A stretch of 7,716 nt of DNA from Chloroflexota bacterium (GTDB lineage: Bacteria > Chloroflexota > Anaerolineae > B4-G1 > SLSP01): positions 1 to 7,716 of the forward strand of contig JAAAOZ010000219.1 of assembly GCA_009908585.1 (NCBI GenBank), in the 5' to 3' direction. Of the stretch, positions 1-5,983 are shown in pieces. The translations under genes were made by a program, and so were the position numbers. A model generated the notes under the pieces. The model was given only the letters and a program-made list of their open reading frames with translations, made no database searches and was not told the origin of the DNA. The stretch's first letter is position 1. Every line of letters begins with the position of its first letter.

Positions 1-225
1 GTCGGCGAGATCGGCTGTGAACAGCGCACGGACTACACCGTCATCGGGCGCACGGCGAATTTAGGCTCACGTATCTGCTCAGCCGCGAAGCCCGGCCAGG
101 TACTCATCAGCCAAGCGACCTACGACCTCATCCACGATGATGTGATTGTCGAGGCGATTTCAGGCCAGCATTTCAAGGGCATCGATCATCAAGTGACGGT
201 CTACAGCGTCCAGGCGCTCAAATAG
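1..225 (+). CDS. Class III adenylate/guanylate cyclase, C-terminal fragment
   Basis: The first 74 codons visible are the end of a gene that begins before the window; the stop is TAG at 223-225. The fragment is the C-terminal half of a class III nucleotide cyclase catalytic domain, which makes cAMP or cGMP from ATP or GTP. The segment DYTVIGRTANLGSR (fragment residues 11-24) matches the family signature around the transition-state-stabilising Asn and Arg, here N20 and R24 with the usual three-residue spacing. Thr13, seven residues before the Asn, sits where bacterial adenylate cyclases often carry Thr and mammalian ones Asp. AKPGQVLIS and the closing KGIDHQVTVYSV strand are also typical. An Arg (R17) stands where Asp is common (IGDTVN). 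The metal-binding aspartates and any sensor domains (GAF, FHA, TPR, AAA) lie upstream, outside the window, so substrate and input signal cannot be judged. Confidence 0.9.
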   Translation, partial: VGEIGCEQRTDYTVIGRTANLGSRICSAAKPGQVLISQATYDLIHDDVIVEAISGQHFKGIDHQVTVYSVQALK

Positions 226-226
226 A

Positions 227-1075
227 TTACGGGGGGGGGCCGCCGGACCCCGGCGCGCGTTCCCCGGTGAAGGGCACGAAGGCCACCGCCCCCAAGTTCT
301 CCGATTTCAGATCCTCTCCCTCTTTGGTGAAGCGCCACAACGTCTGATACCCGCCCGGCGGCCCAATCGGAATCACGATTTGACCGCCCTCCGCCAACTG
401 GCGCACGAGCGGCTGCGGGAGATGATCCGGCGCGGCGGTGACGACGATGGCATCGAACGGCGCGTGCTCCTCCCAGCCATAGTAACCATCCCCCTGCTTG
501 AGATGCACGTCATCATCACCGTAGCCCAGCGAGCGCAGATCCGCGCGGGCGTCCTCCACCAACTCCGGGATGATCTCGATGCTGTAGACCTCCACGCCCT
601 CCAATTCCGCCAGCACGGCGGCCTGATACCCGGAGCCGGTGCCGATCTCCAGGACCTTCTCCCCCGGCTGTAGCTCCAGAAGCTCCGTCATCCACGCCAC
701 GATGTAGGGCTGCGAGATCGTCTGGCCGTGACCGATGGGGAGCGGATGGTCGGCGTAGGCCTCATCGCGATATGTTTCGGGGACGAAGACATGACGCGGC
801 ACGGTGCGCATCGCGCGCAGCACGTCGGGATCGGAGACGCCCCGCGCGACGATGGTTTCTTCCACCATCGCGTGGCGCTCCGGCCCAAACTCGTCGAAGG
901 CCCCAGAGGCATCCGCCGCCTCATCCCCAGACGGATCTGACTCCGCAGACCTCATCATAGGCACAGGCGTGGGCCTCATCGCCGGGGAAGGCGACGGCGC
1001 GAAGCATCCCACGAGACATAAGATCAACACCAGCAACCAACCACGTCGAATCCACGGAACCTGCTTACAGAGCAT
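227..1075 (-). CDS. pcm: Protein-L-isoaspartate O-methyltransferase with lipoprotein-type signal
   Basis: This is a 282-residue SAM-dependent enzyme that methylates isoaspartyl residues in damaged proteins so that they can revert to aspartate. The core (about residues 66-270) is full length compared with the roughly 210-residue E. coli enzyme. It shows the family signature GQTISQPYIVA (117-127), the SAM-binding motif I VLEIGTGSGYQ (141-151), the acidic post-I strand YSIEIIPELV (164-173), FDAIVVTAAP (207-216) and LAEGGQIVIPIG (227-238). The odd part is the N-terminus: basic residues, a hydrophobic stretch (13-23) and a lipobox LVGC (21-24), then a Pro/Ser-rich linker to residue about 60. This predicts a lipid-anchored exported form. 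The ATG at 1073-1075 is supported by a GAGGAG site 8 bases upstream. An internal start at Met70 would give a conventional cytosolic enzyme but has no comparable support. The gene ends in a C9 tract encoding the last prolines, one base from the convergent cyclase stop. Confidence 0.93.
   Translation of the reverse strand: MLCKQVPWIRRGWLLVLILCLVGCFAPSPSPAMRPTPVPMMRSAESDPSGDEAADASGAFDEFGPERHAMVEETIVARGVSDPDVLRAMRTVPRHVFVPETYRDEAYADHPLPIGHGQTISQPYIVAWMTELLELQPGEKVLEIGTGSGYQAAVLAELEGVEVYSIEIIPELVEDARADLRSLGYGDDDVHLKQGDGYYGWEEHAPFDAIVVTAAPDHLPQPLVRQLAEGGQIVIPIGPPGGYQTLWRFTKEGEDLKSENLGAVAFVPFTGERAPGSGGPPP
231..239. repeat. Homopolymer of nine G at the 3' end of pcm
   Basis: Nine consecutive G on the plus strand (C9 in the pcm mRNA) lie just inside the pcm stop codon and encode the closing prolines. 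A one-base length change would shift the frame past the stop and extend the protein into sequence antisense to the cyclase gene, without touching the catalytic core. It may be a site of slippage or a sequencing-length error. Confidence 0.9.
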
Positions 1076-1083
1076 AGATAAGT

Positions 1084-1089
1084 CTCCTC
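1084..1089 (-). promoter_or_regulatory. Ribosome binding site of pcm, fixes the signal-peptide start
   Basis: The minus strand reads GAGGAG here, 8 bases before the ATG at 1075. This is a strong Shine-Dalgarno match at good spacing, and it is the main argument that translation begins with the hydrophobic lipoprotein-like leader and not at Met70. Confidence 0.75.
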
Positions 1090-1111
1090 ATCAATTATCA
1101 AATGTGCCTTC

Positions 1112-1140
1112 ATCATATCAAATTTGCGATGGCGATGCAA
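1112..1140 (-). promoter_or_regulatory. Putative sigma-70-type promoter of pcm
   Basis: On the minus strand, TTGCAT (1135-1140) and TATGAT (1112-1117) are separated by exactly 17 bases. The -10 matches the consensus at five of six positions; the -35 matches at only the first three. Transcription would start near 1105, giving a leader of about 30 bases that contains the ribosome binding site. It lies downstream of the terminator-like hairpin of the preceding gene, which fits an independently transcribed pcm. This is pattern matching only. Confidence 0.4.
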
Positions 1141-1178
1141 TAAATTCCCCATAGCGGCCCAGTAGTTGGATATACAAA

Positions 1179-1207
1179 GTCGGCAGCGAGAGAACCTCGC
1201 TGCCGAC
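1179..1207 (-). terminator. Strong hairpin, likely terminator of the LRR gene
   Basis: GTCGGCAGCGAG (1179-1190) and CTCGCTGCCGAC (1196-1207) form a perfect 12-bp GC-rich stem with a 5-base loop. It begins about 30 bases after the stop codon of the minus-strand LRR gene. Read on the minus strand the stem is followed by TTTGTATA, a short imperfect T-rich tail. On the plus strand there is no T tract, so termination of leftward transcription is the better reading. Confidence 0.75.
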
Positions 1208-1235
1208 AGATGAACCTGATTTACACGCCCTGCGA

Positions 1236-3839
1236 TTAAGGTGCTCTCAACACCAAAGGTAAGTAAATATACTCCAATAGCCCGTTGTAAACCGTGCTAA
1301 CTACCTCATTCGACGGACGCATAAGCGCCATGCTCTCGCCGGGGAAGTAATAGTAGGCGGTGTTGGTCACCTGCGCATATTCGTTGACGAAAGATGCCTC
1401 CGGCAAGTTGACATCCACGGTGAAGGTTACAGTGAGTGGCTGCGTGGCCGAGAGGGTGACAGTCCCCGTGAGCGCCGTCGTATAGGTGAGCGTGTCCGGC
1501 GCGTCCCCAACAAAACCTCGCCATGTCAGATTAGCGTCGAGGGGATCGTAGAGATGCAGCGTCGTATCCTCACTGGTGGAGAGCACGAGGGTATACGTGA
1601 GTGCGCTGCCGTTGGTGATAGTCTCGGCTGGCGTGACCGATTTGACGAGAGGTGTCGTCTCCTCTGACGATGTTGGCGTCAATGACAGATCCAGCTCCAA
1701 CATCTCCGGCGGAGTACCCATCACCGGACTGGTCAGCGGTTCATAACCCTCAGCTTCGACGGTGATATACCAACAGCCTTTGCTGACGTCCCAGCCGTAG
1801 TAGCCTTCAACCGTGGTCTGCTGATAGGGCAAATCTGGAGCGAAATCCTTCACATCTGCGTTGGCAATGACACCCAACTCGGTGGGCGCAGGCTGGCTCC
1901 AAGGATCGCCCTCAGATTTCGAGAGATTCGATTCACAAGTGTTGGGACGGTCGTCATCGGGGCCAGTCTTGGGTTTCCATCCAGGCACGTTGTGTAGCAT
2001 CACGGTGACATCCGCCACCGGCTCCTGAGTCTGCGCGTCAGAGACAAGGCCGCTCGGTTCGAAAAGCGTAATATCGCCTACGACAGGTGCATTGTGCTCA
2101 CCGTCACATGTGACCCCGAGGCGCAATGCAGCATTACCGGTGAGACCGGCGGCCGGGATAGTCACCTGATATAGGTCACCGCCAATGTTCGTCATCGGAT
2201 ACAAAGGGCCGAGGTAAATCAACGTTACCGCGCTGGGGGCACCGACAGCACACGTCACGACGCTGGTGATAGTGACGTCACTGAGGTTCGATGCAGGCAT
2301 CATGATTTGTGCTGTGCCGTCGGGATCGTAAGTGACGCTGCCGGTGTCCGTATCCACCTCGATAGCGGGTGATTCGGGCGAGGTTAAGACCGCATCAACA
2401 TGAGTACGTGGAACACCTGGCGTGATGGTGATGACCGTCGCGGCATCGATGGTGGAGGTCGCATCGTAATATTGCGGGGCTAGGGTATATGTGGGGTCAA
2501 CAAAATGCACGCGATAATCAATGCCAAGGCCCTGGCCCAGGTCAGTGAATTGGTAAGTTCCATCGTCGGCAGTTTTGGTCGTGGTGAGATATTGCCAATC
2601 GGGCCAGTCAGTAGATCGATACAGATTAACCTTCACATCAGAGATAGGCGTGGTATCCGTAAGGGTGACCGTGCCACTCATACTGCCCAAATCCTCCCCA
2701 CAGATGAAGCCATTCCCATAGACGCCACTGCTGCCATCCCACTGTTTGATACCAGCAAGCCATGTAGGCACATCGCCAGTGGAGGGGACACACAAGTTAG
2801 TGTCATAGAAGGTAAACTCCTCCAGATAGGTCAGCGCAGTGAGAAAGTCCGGCATCTCACCGTCAAGGGGATTGGCATGCAGGTAAAGCTTCTCCAAGGT
2901 GGTGAGGTCGCCAAGCTCCGTTGGCACCGCTGTGAGTAAGTTATCGGACAGAGAAAGCCACAACAACCCCGTCAGATTGCTGATAGCTGACGGCAAAGCC
3001 GTCAGTTGATTATTATCCAAAACAAGCCCCTCCAATGTGGTGAGGCTGCCGATCCCAGATGGCAAGGCTGTGAGTTGGTTGGAGGCCAAGTAAAGCGTCT
3101 TCAAAGAAGGGAGATTACCAATCTCAGATGGCAAAGTTGTGAGTTGGTTATCATGCAAATAAAGCTCTTCCAACGCGCTGAGATCGCCGATCTCAGATGG
3201 TACCGCCGTCAGTTGATTGCTGTCCAGATAAAGAGATCTCAATGCGGTGAGATTACCGATCGCTGACGGCAAGGCCGTGAATTGATTGTTGTCCAAGCCA
3301 AGATATTGCAACGCGGTGAGGCTGCCGATCTCAGACGGCAAGGCCGTGAGTTGATTACTGTATAGAGCAAGATATTCCAACGCGGTGAGATCGCCGATCT
3401 CGGACGGCAAGGCCGTGAGTTGGTTATTGTACAGATAAAGATCTCTCAACGCAGTGAGGTCGCCGATCTCAGACGGCAAGGCCGTGAGTTGGTTATCGTG
3501 CAAATAAAGCTCTTTCAACTCGGTGAGATTCCCGATCTCAGGCGGGATAGATCCGCTCAGCTGGTTGTTCCACCGAGAAATCCGTATCACATTGCTATCC
3601 GCACAAGTGACTCCATACCAACTACACGGCGTGTTCGTCTCTAACCAGCCGGTGTTGTCGGTCCAGTTATCCCCATCGGTGGATTCGTACAGTGCCACCA
3701 GCGCCTCGCACTCGGCCTGGGGGATTTCGGTGACATCGCCGCAATCGAAACCGCTCTGCGCGCGTACCGGGGACGCACTCAACCACGGTAGACACAGCGA
3801 CAGCACAACAATGATAGGTACAATCTGTGAAGCTCTCAT
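1236..3839 (-). CDS. Secreted leucine-rich-repeat surface protein
   Basis: This is an exported multidomain protein of 867 residues, probably an adhesin or surface-binding protein; its ligand is unknown. Domains in order: a signal peptide (1-28, cleavage after PVRAQ); an LRR N-cap of the plant/bacterial type (about 44-79, ALVALYESTDGDNW and a Cys pair around CSWYGVTC); eleven leucine-rich repeats (about 94-348), the central nine exactly 23 residues each on the pattern LTALPSEIGDLTALxxLxLxxNQ; a Cys-containing cap (about 350-380); a carboxypeptidase-regulatory/SdrD-like beta domain (about 386-485); a second such domain (about 596-715, with VSDAQTQEPVADVTV and YYGWDV); and a DUF11-like domain (about 730-830). 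It ends in YIYLPLVLRAP. There is no LPXTG motif and no clear C-terminal anchor helix. The ATG at 3837-3839 lies 7 bases from AGGAGG; an in-frame TTG one codon earlier (3840-3842) has only 4-base spacing and is less likely. Confidence 0.92.
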   Translation of the reverse strand: MRASQIVPIIVVLSLCLPWLSASPVRAQSGFDCGDVTEIPQAECEALVALYESTDGDNWTDNTGWLETNTPCSWYGVTCADSNVIRISRWNNQLSGSIPPEIGNLTELKELYLHDNQLTALPSEIGDLTALRDLYLYNNQLTALPSEIGDLTALEYLALYSNQLTALPSEIGSLTALQYLGLDNNQFTALPSAIGNLTALRSLYLDSNQLTAVPSEIGDLSALEELYLHDNQLTTLPSEIGNLPSLKTLYLASNQLTALPSGIGSLTTLEGLVLDNNQLTALPSAISNLTGLLWLSLSDNLLTAVPTELGDLTTLEKLYLHANPLDGEMPDFLTALTYLEEFTFYDTNLCVPSTGDVPTWLAGIKQWDGSSGVYGNGFICGEDLGSMSGTVTLTDTTPISDVKVNLYRSTDWPDWQYLTTTKTADDGTYQFTDLGQGLGIDYRVHFVDPTYTLAPQYYDATSTIDAATVITITPGVPRTHVDAVLTSPESPAIEVDTDTGSVTYDPDGTAQIMMPASNLSDVTITSVVTCAVGAPSAVTLIYLGPLYPMTNIGGDLYQVTIPAAGLTGNAALRLGVTCDGEHNAPVVGDITLFEPSGLVSDAQTQEPVADVTVMLHNVPGWKPKTGPDDDRPNTCESNLSKSEGDPWSQPAPTELGVIANADVKDFAPDLPYQQTTVEGYYGWDVSKGCWYITVEAEGYEPLTSPVMGTPPEMLELDLSLTPTSSEETTPLVKSVTPAETITNGSALTYTLVLSTSEDTTLHLYDPLDANLTWRGFVGDAPDTLTYTTALTGTVTLSATQPLTVTFTVDVNLPEASFVNEYAQVTNTAYYYFPGESMALMRPSNEVVSTVYNGLLEYIYLPLVLRAP
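2796..3560 (-). repeat. Coding tandem repeats of 69 bp (leucine-rich repeats)
   Basis: Eleven tandem LRR units are encoded here. The nine central units (2868-3488) are in an exact 69-bp register with no indels, and several are nearly identical in DNA; for example ATCTCAGACGGCAAGGCCGT recurs in neighbouring units. The two outer units are 72 bp and more diverged. The identity suggests expansion or homogenisation by recombination and makes copy number prone to change and to assembly collapse. Confidence 0.93.
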
Positions 3840-3846
3840 CAATTTA

Positions 3847-3852
3847 CCTCCT
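3847..3852 (-). promoter_or_regulatory. Ribosome binding site of the LRR gene, decides ATG over TTG
   Basis: The minus strand reads AGGAGGT at this place. Spacing is 7 bases to the ATG at 3839 and only 4 bases to the in-frame TTG at 3842, so the ATG start is preferred. Confidence 0.75.
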
Positions 3853-3985
3853 AGGTGAAATTAAAGTAGTAAATACACGCTTACCTGAAAAGGATGCGTT
3901 CAATGCTGAGGTTGCGAAGACAACTTAATAATTTGCCTTACATTCCTCAAGACTGGGCAACCTTTCTTCCGGGAAGCCGACGGTT

Positions 3986-3994
3986 ATTATACCA
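3986..3994 (-). promoter_or_regulatory. Putative extended -10 promoter of the LRR gene
   Basis: The minus strand reads TGGTATAAT, a perfect extended -10 element (TGn plus TATAAT), preceded by an A5T5 tract at 3994-4003 that could help as an UP-like or bent element. No good -35 is present at 17-base spacing. Transcription from it would start near 3979 and give a leader of about 140 bases. The leader contains two complementary heptamers (3909-3915 and 3957-3963) that could pair. The element sits immediately after the putative terminator of the upstream gene. Confidence 0.45.
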
Positions 3995-4003
3995 AAAATT
4001 TTT

Positions 4004-4027
4004 ATCTTCGGATAGGCCATCGAAGAT
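4004..4027 (-). terminator. Possible terminator of the GHL10-like gene
   Basis: ATCTTCG (4004-4010) and CGAAGAT (4021-4027) form a 7-bp stem with a 10-base loop; an alternative fold extends it to 9 bp with a bulge. On the minus strand it follows the stop codon by about 20 bases and is followed by A5T5, so the T run comes slightly late. It is a moderate candidate for rho-independent termination of the upstream gene. Confidence 0.5.
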
Positions 4028-4045
4028 TAAGAAAATAATCCTGCC

Positions 4046-5497
4046 TTAGCGATTCTCCAACTCGCGCGCGGGGGGCACAGCGGGGATCGCGTACGGCCCG
4101 GTGCGAAAATCGTCCCAGTGGCCGTGCGCGCTGAGCGCGCCGTACGAAAAGAGCGCGTGGCCCGTCGCACCCGCCGCCCGCGCCGCCGAGATCCGCGCCG
4201 CAATCGCCGCGAAGTCCTCGTAGTAGCCACCGATGCCCGGATAGACGTGGCCGGCGCCGCCCGCGTTCGCCGCGACGAAGTCCGTCATCAGCAGCTCCCA
4301 GGTCGCCACGTCATCCGGCAGGCTAGTCCCGCTGCCGTACAGCATCGGCGCGATGGCATCCAGCGCGCCCGCGCTCAGCCATCCTTGCGAATCCTGGTAG
4401 TAGTCATCGTAGCCGGAGCTGGTGTGCAGGCCCAGATCATCCTTGTAGTAGGGCCAGACCGCCGCCGAGACCCACGCCGCCGGGCGCTGCGCGTGCGTCG
4501 TCTGCGATATCGCGCGCACCAGCGCCGTGACGCGCGCTCGCTGCCAATCCGCGCGCTGCGGGCCGAGGAGCGTGCCCGTCGCCGCCTCACTGAAGGGATC
4601 GCGCGAATAGTCGCGCCCCGCGTAGCGCACCAGATCCAGATGGAGGCCGTCCACCGGGTAGCGCGTCACCAGGTCTCGCACGACCGCCTCAATGTGCGCT
4701 TGCACCGCGTCCACGCCGGGGCTGGCCCAGAGATATTCGCGCCACGCCAGCGGCATCGGCGCATCGGGCGGGCTGTACTGCCGCCACGTGTAGCCCAGGG
4801 CCAGTTCGCCGGGATGCGCCGCGTAGTTCGGCCCGTAGGTGAAGCGGTCGAACATGTGGGGCGGCGTCGTGGCGGGCGGCGCGAGCGTGCCCAACTCCTC
4901 GCTGGGCGGCGCCAGCCACGACGGATAGACGTTGACGTAGGCGTGCACCTCCAGCCCGGCGGCGTGCGCGACGGTCAACAGCCGCGTGAGCGGGTCCCAG
5001 CCGGGATCTTGCCCCAGCGTCTGCGTCGCGACTGCGCTGTTGGTCAATCGCGACGCCCACGGCTCCAGCCCCGGCGCGTAGTACGCATCCCCGGCGGCGC
5101 GCACCTGGAAGAAGATCGTGTTAAAGCCGGCGTCTGCCACCGTGGCGACCATCCAATCCAACGTCTCCGGCTGTGCGGGATGGTAGAGACTCGTCCAATC
5201 GTAGCGCGTCACCCAGATCGCGCGGCGCTCCACCATCGGCGGCGCTGTCGTGCCCCCCACGATCAGCGGCAGGTGGATCGTGTGCGTGAGCATCAGCGTG
5301 TACGACCCCGCCGATTGCGCGGGCAAAGGCGTCTCGTTCAGCGCATACCACGCCTCGACGCGCCCCATCTGCCCGGCCAGCGTCTCAAAATCCGAAGAAG
5401 ATTGCGCCCGCACGGGCCGCGCATCGACCAACATCAGCACGCCGACTAACATCCCCAGCAGCACCATCGTCATCCACCAACGTCGCCTGTTTCTCAT
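4046..5497 (-). CDS. Secreted GHL10/DUF187-family glycoside-hydrolase-like protein
   Basis: This 483-residue exported protein has a (beta/alpha)8-barrel-type domain of the glycosyl-hydrolase-like 10 family (DUF187), related to E. coli DigH (YddW), which cleaves denuded peptidoglycan strands. A signal peptide occupies residues 1-32 (cleavage about PVRAQ-SSS). A roughly 55-residue linker follows and contains HLPLIVGG (75-82). The catalytic-type domain runs from about 88 to 465: ERRAIWVTRYDW (90-101), AGFNTIFFQVRAAGDAYY (123-140), LEPWASRLT (144-152), DPLTRLLTVAHAAGLEVHAYVN (168-189), and the key strand VDGLHLDLVRYAGRDY (282-297), whose Asp residues D283 and D288 are the likely active-site acids. 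DAIAPMLYGSG (380-390) and the closing GALFSYG-type strand complete the barrel. Start: ATG at 5495-5497 with GGGGAG 8 bases upstream. Base composition is clearly more GC-rich than in the LRR gene. The substrate is uncertain: peptidoglycan or another glycan. No membrane anchor is seen beyond the signal. Confidence 0.9.
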   Translation of the reverse strand: MRNRRRWWMTMVLLGMLVGVLMLVDARPVRAQSSSDFETLAGQMGRVEAWYALNETPLPAQSAGSYTLMLTHTIHLPLIVGGTTAPPMVERRAIWVTRYDWTSLYHPAQPETLDWMVATVADAGFNTIFFQVRAAGDAYYAPGLEPWASRLTNSAVATQTLGQDPGWDPLTRLLTVAHAAGLEVHAYVNVYPSWLAPPSEELGTLAPPATTPPHMFDRFTYGPNYAAHPGELALGYTWRQYSPPDAPMPLAWREYLWASPGVDAVQAHIEAVVRDLVTRYPVDGLHLDLVRYAGRDYSRDPFSEAATGTLLGPQRADWQRARVTALVRAISQTTHAQRPAAWVSAAVWPYYKDDLGLHTSSGYDDYYQDSQGWLSAGALDAIAPMLYGSGTSLPDDVATWELLMTDFVAANAGGAGHVYPGIGGYYEDFAAIAARISAARAAGATGHALFSYGALSAHGHWDDFRTGPYAIPAVPPARELENR

Positions 5498-5526
5498 CTT
5501 TCATACTCCCCAGGAACTACGCCGGA

Positions 5527-5543
5527 TCGGAATACCATTCCGA
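5527..5543. repeat. Small hairpin in the leader of the GHL10-like gene
   Basis: TCGGAAT (5527-5533), loop ACC, ATTCCGA (5537-5543): a perfect 7-bp stem with a 3-base loop. It lies 15 bases before the ribosome binding site of the minus-strand gene and inside its predicted 5' leader. It could be a leader-RNA structure, an operator or one copy of a dispersed small palindrome. Confidence 0.6.
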
Positions 5544-5583
5544 CCTACATGCTCCTCATCTACTTCAACGTTCAATTCAATGC

Positions 5584-5611
5584 TTGTTTCTTTGCCTAAT
5601 CGCGGTATACT
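5584..5611 (+). promoter_or_regulatory. Putative promoter of the small membrane-protein operon
   Basis: TTGTTT (5584-5589) and TATACT (5606-5611) lie 16 bases apart. The -10 matches the consensus at five of six positions. The predicted start, near 5618, gives a leader of about 65 bases that is strikingly purine-rich from about 5635 to 5680 and ends in AAGGGGTGAG before the ATG. The -10 overlaps the opposing minus-strand -10. Confidence 0.45.
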
Positions 5612-5632
5612 TGGGATAAGTTCATTTAACAA
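5604..5632 (-). promoter_or_regulatory. Putative promoter of the GHL10-like gene
   Basis: On the minus strand TTGTTA (5627-5632) and TATACC (5604-5609) lie 17 bases apart. The predicted start near 5597 gives a leader of about 100 bases that includes the 5527-5543 hairpin. The two divergent -10 elements share the palindrome GTATAC (5605-5610), so RNA polymerase could occupy only one direction at a time. Confidence 0.4.
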
Positions 5633-5682
5633 AAACTGGAAGATGGAAATTAGAAGAGATTGGAAGTGGAAAGGGGTGAGGC

Positions 5683-5973
5683 ATGGGCACAGCACGGGAC
5701 ATCGCACTTATCTTTTTGAGCTTGGAGGCGTTCATCGCCAGCCTGATACCGCTGGCAATCTTCGGCGGCCTGGCCTATGGCGTCTATCGCCTGCGCGTCT
5801 GGACGAAGAACGGATTGCAGACAGCCCAAGCCTACGCGCAGATAGCCCACGAGCACGTGGAGAAGGCCTCGCGCACCGTCGTCGAGCCGCTCGTGCGAAT
5901 CTACGCCACGGTGGAGATGGTCACAACGATCATCAATCGATTTTTCGCAATATTCTCGAAGTCAAAATCCTAG
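5683..5973 (+). CDS. Small single-pass membrane protein, unknown function
   Basis: This 96-residue protein belongs to no family I can name. Residues about 8-36 form one long hydrophobic segment (IALIFLSLEAFIASLIPLAI and onward, then FGGLAYGVY), followed by a basic RLRVWTK that predicts a cytoplasmic C-terminal side. Residues about 42-92 look like one or two long amphipathic helices (QTAQAYAQIAHEHVEKASRT, then a hydrophobic VEMVTTIINRFFAIF end), which could lie on the membrane or mediate oligomerisation. The ATG follows AAGGGGTGAG at 6-base spacing. The stop is 10 bases before the next ATG, so the two small genes are almost surely co-transcribed. From memory, similar short protein pairs occur as hypothetical proteins in Chloroflexota; I could not check this. 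Confidence 0.8.
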   Translation: MGTARDIALIFLSLEAFIASLIPLAIFGGLAYGVYRLRVWTKNGLQTAQAYAQIAHEHVEKASRTVVEPLVRIYATVEMVTTIINRFFAIFSKSKS

Positions 5974-5983
5974 CAAGGAGGGA

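Noticed and set aside
2505..2939. Plus-strand frames of 60-144 codons opposite the LRR gene
   Set aside because: They mirror the repeat structure of the real gene in antisense and have no independent start signals.
2868..3488. Regularly spaced repeats that might be read as a CRISPR array
   Set aside because: The 69-bp units are in frame and encode leucine-rich repeats with no variable spacers; there are no cas genes.
4118..5449. A 443-codon open frame on the plus strand, opposite the GHL10-like gene
   Set aside because: Its translation is Arg-rich low-complexity sequence typical of the antisense of a GC-rich gene, while the minus-strand frame shows clear family motifs and a signal peptide.
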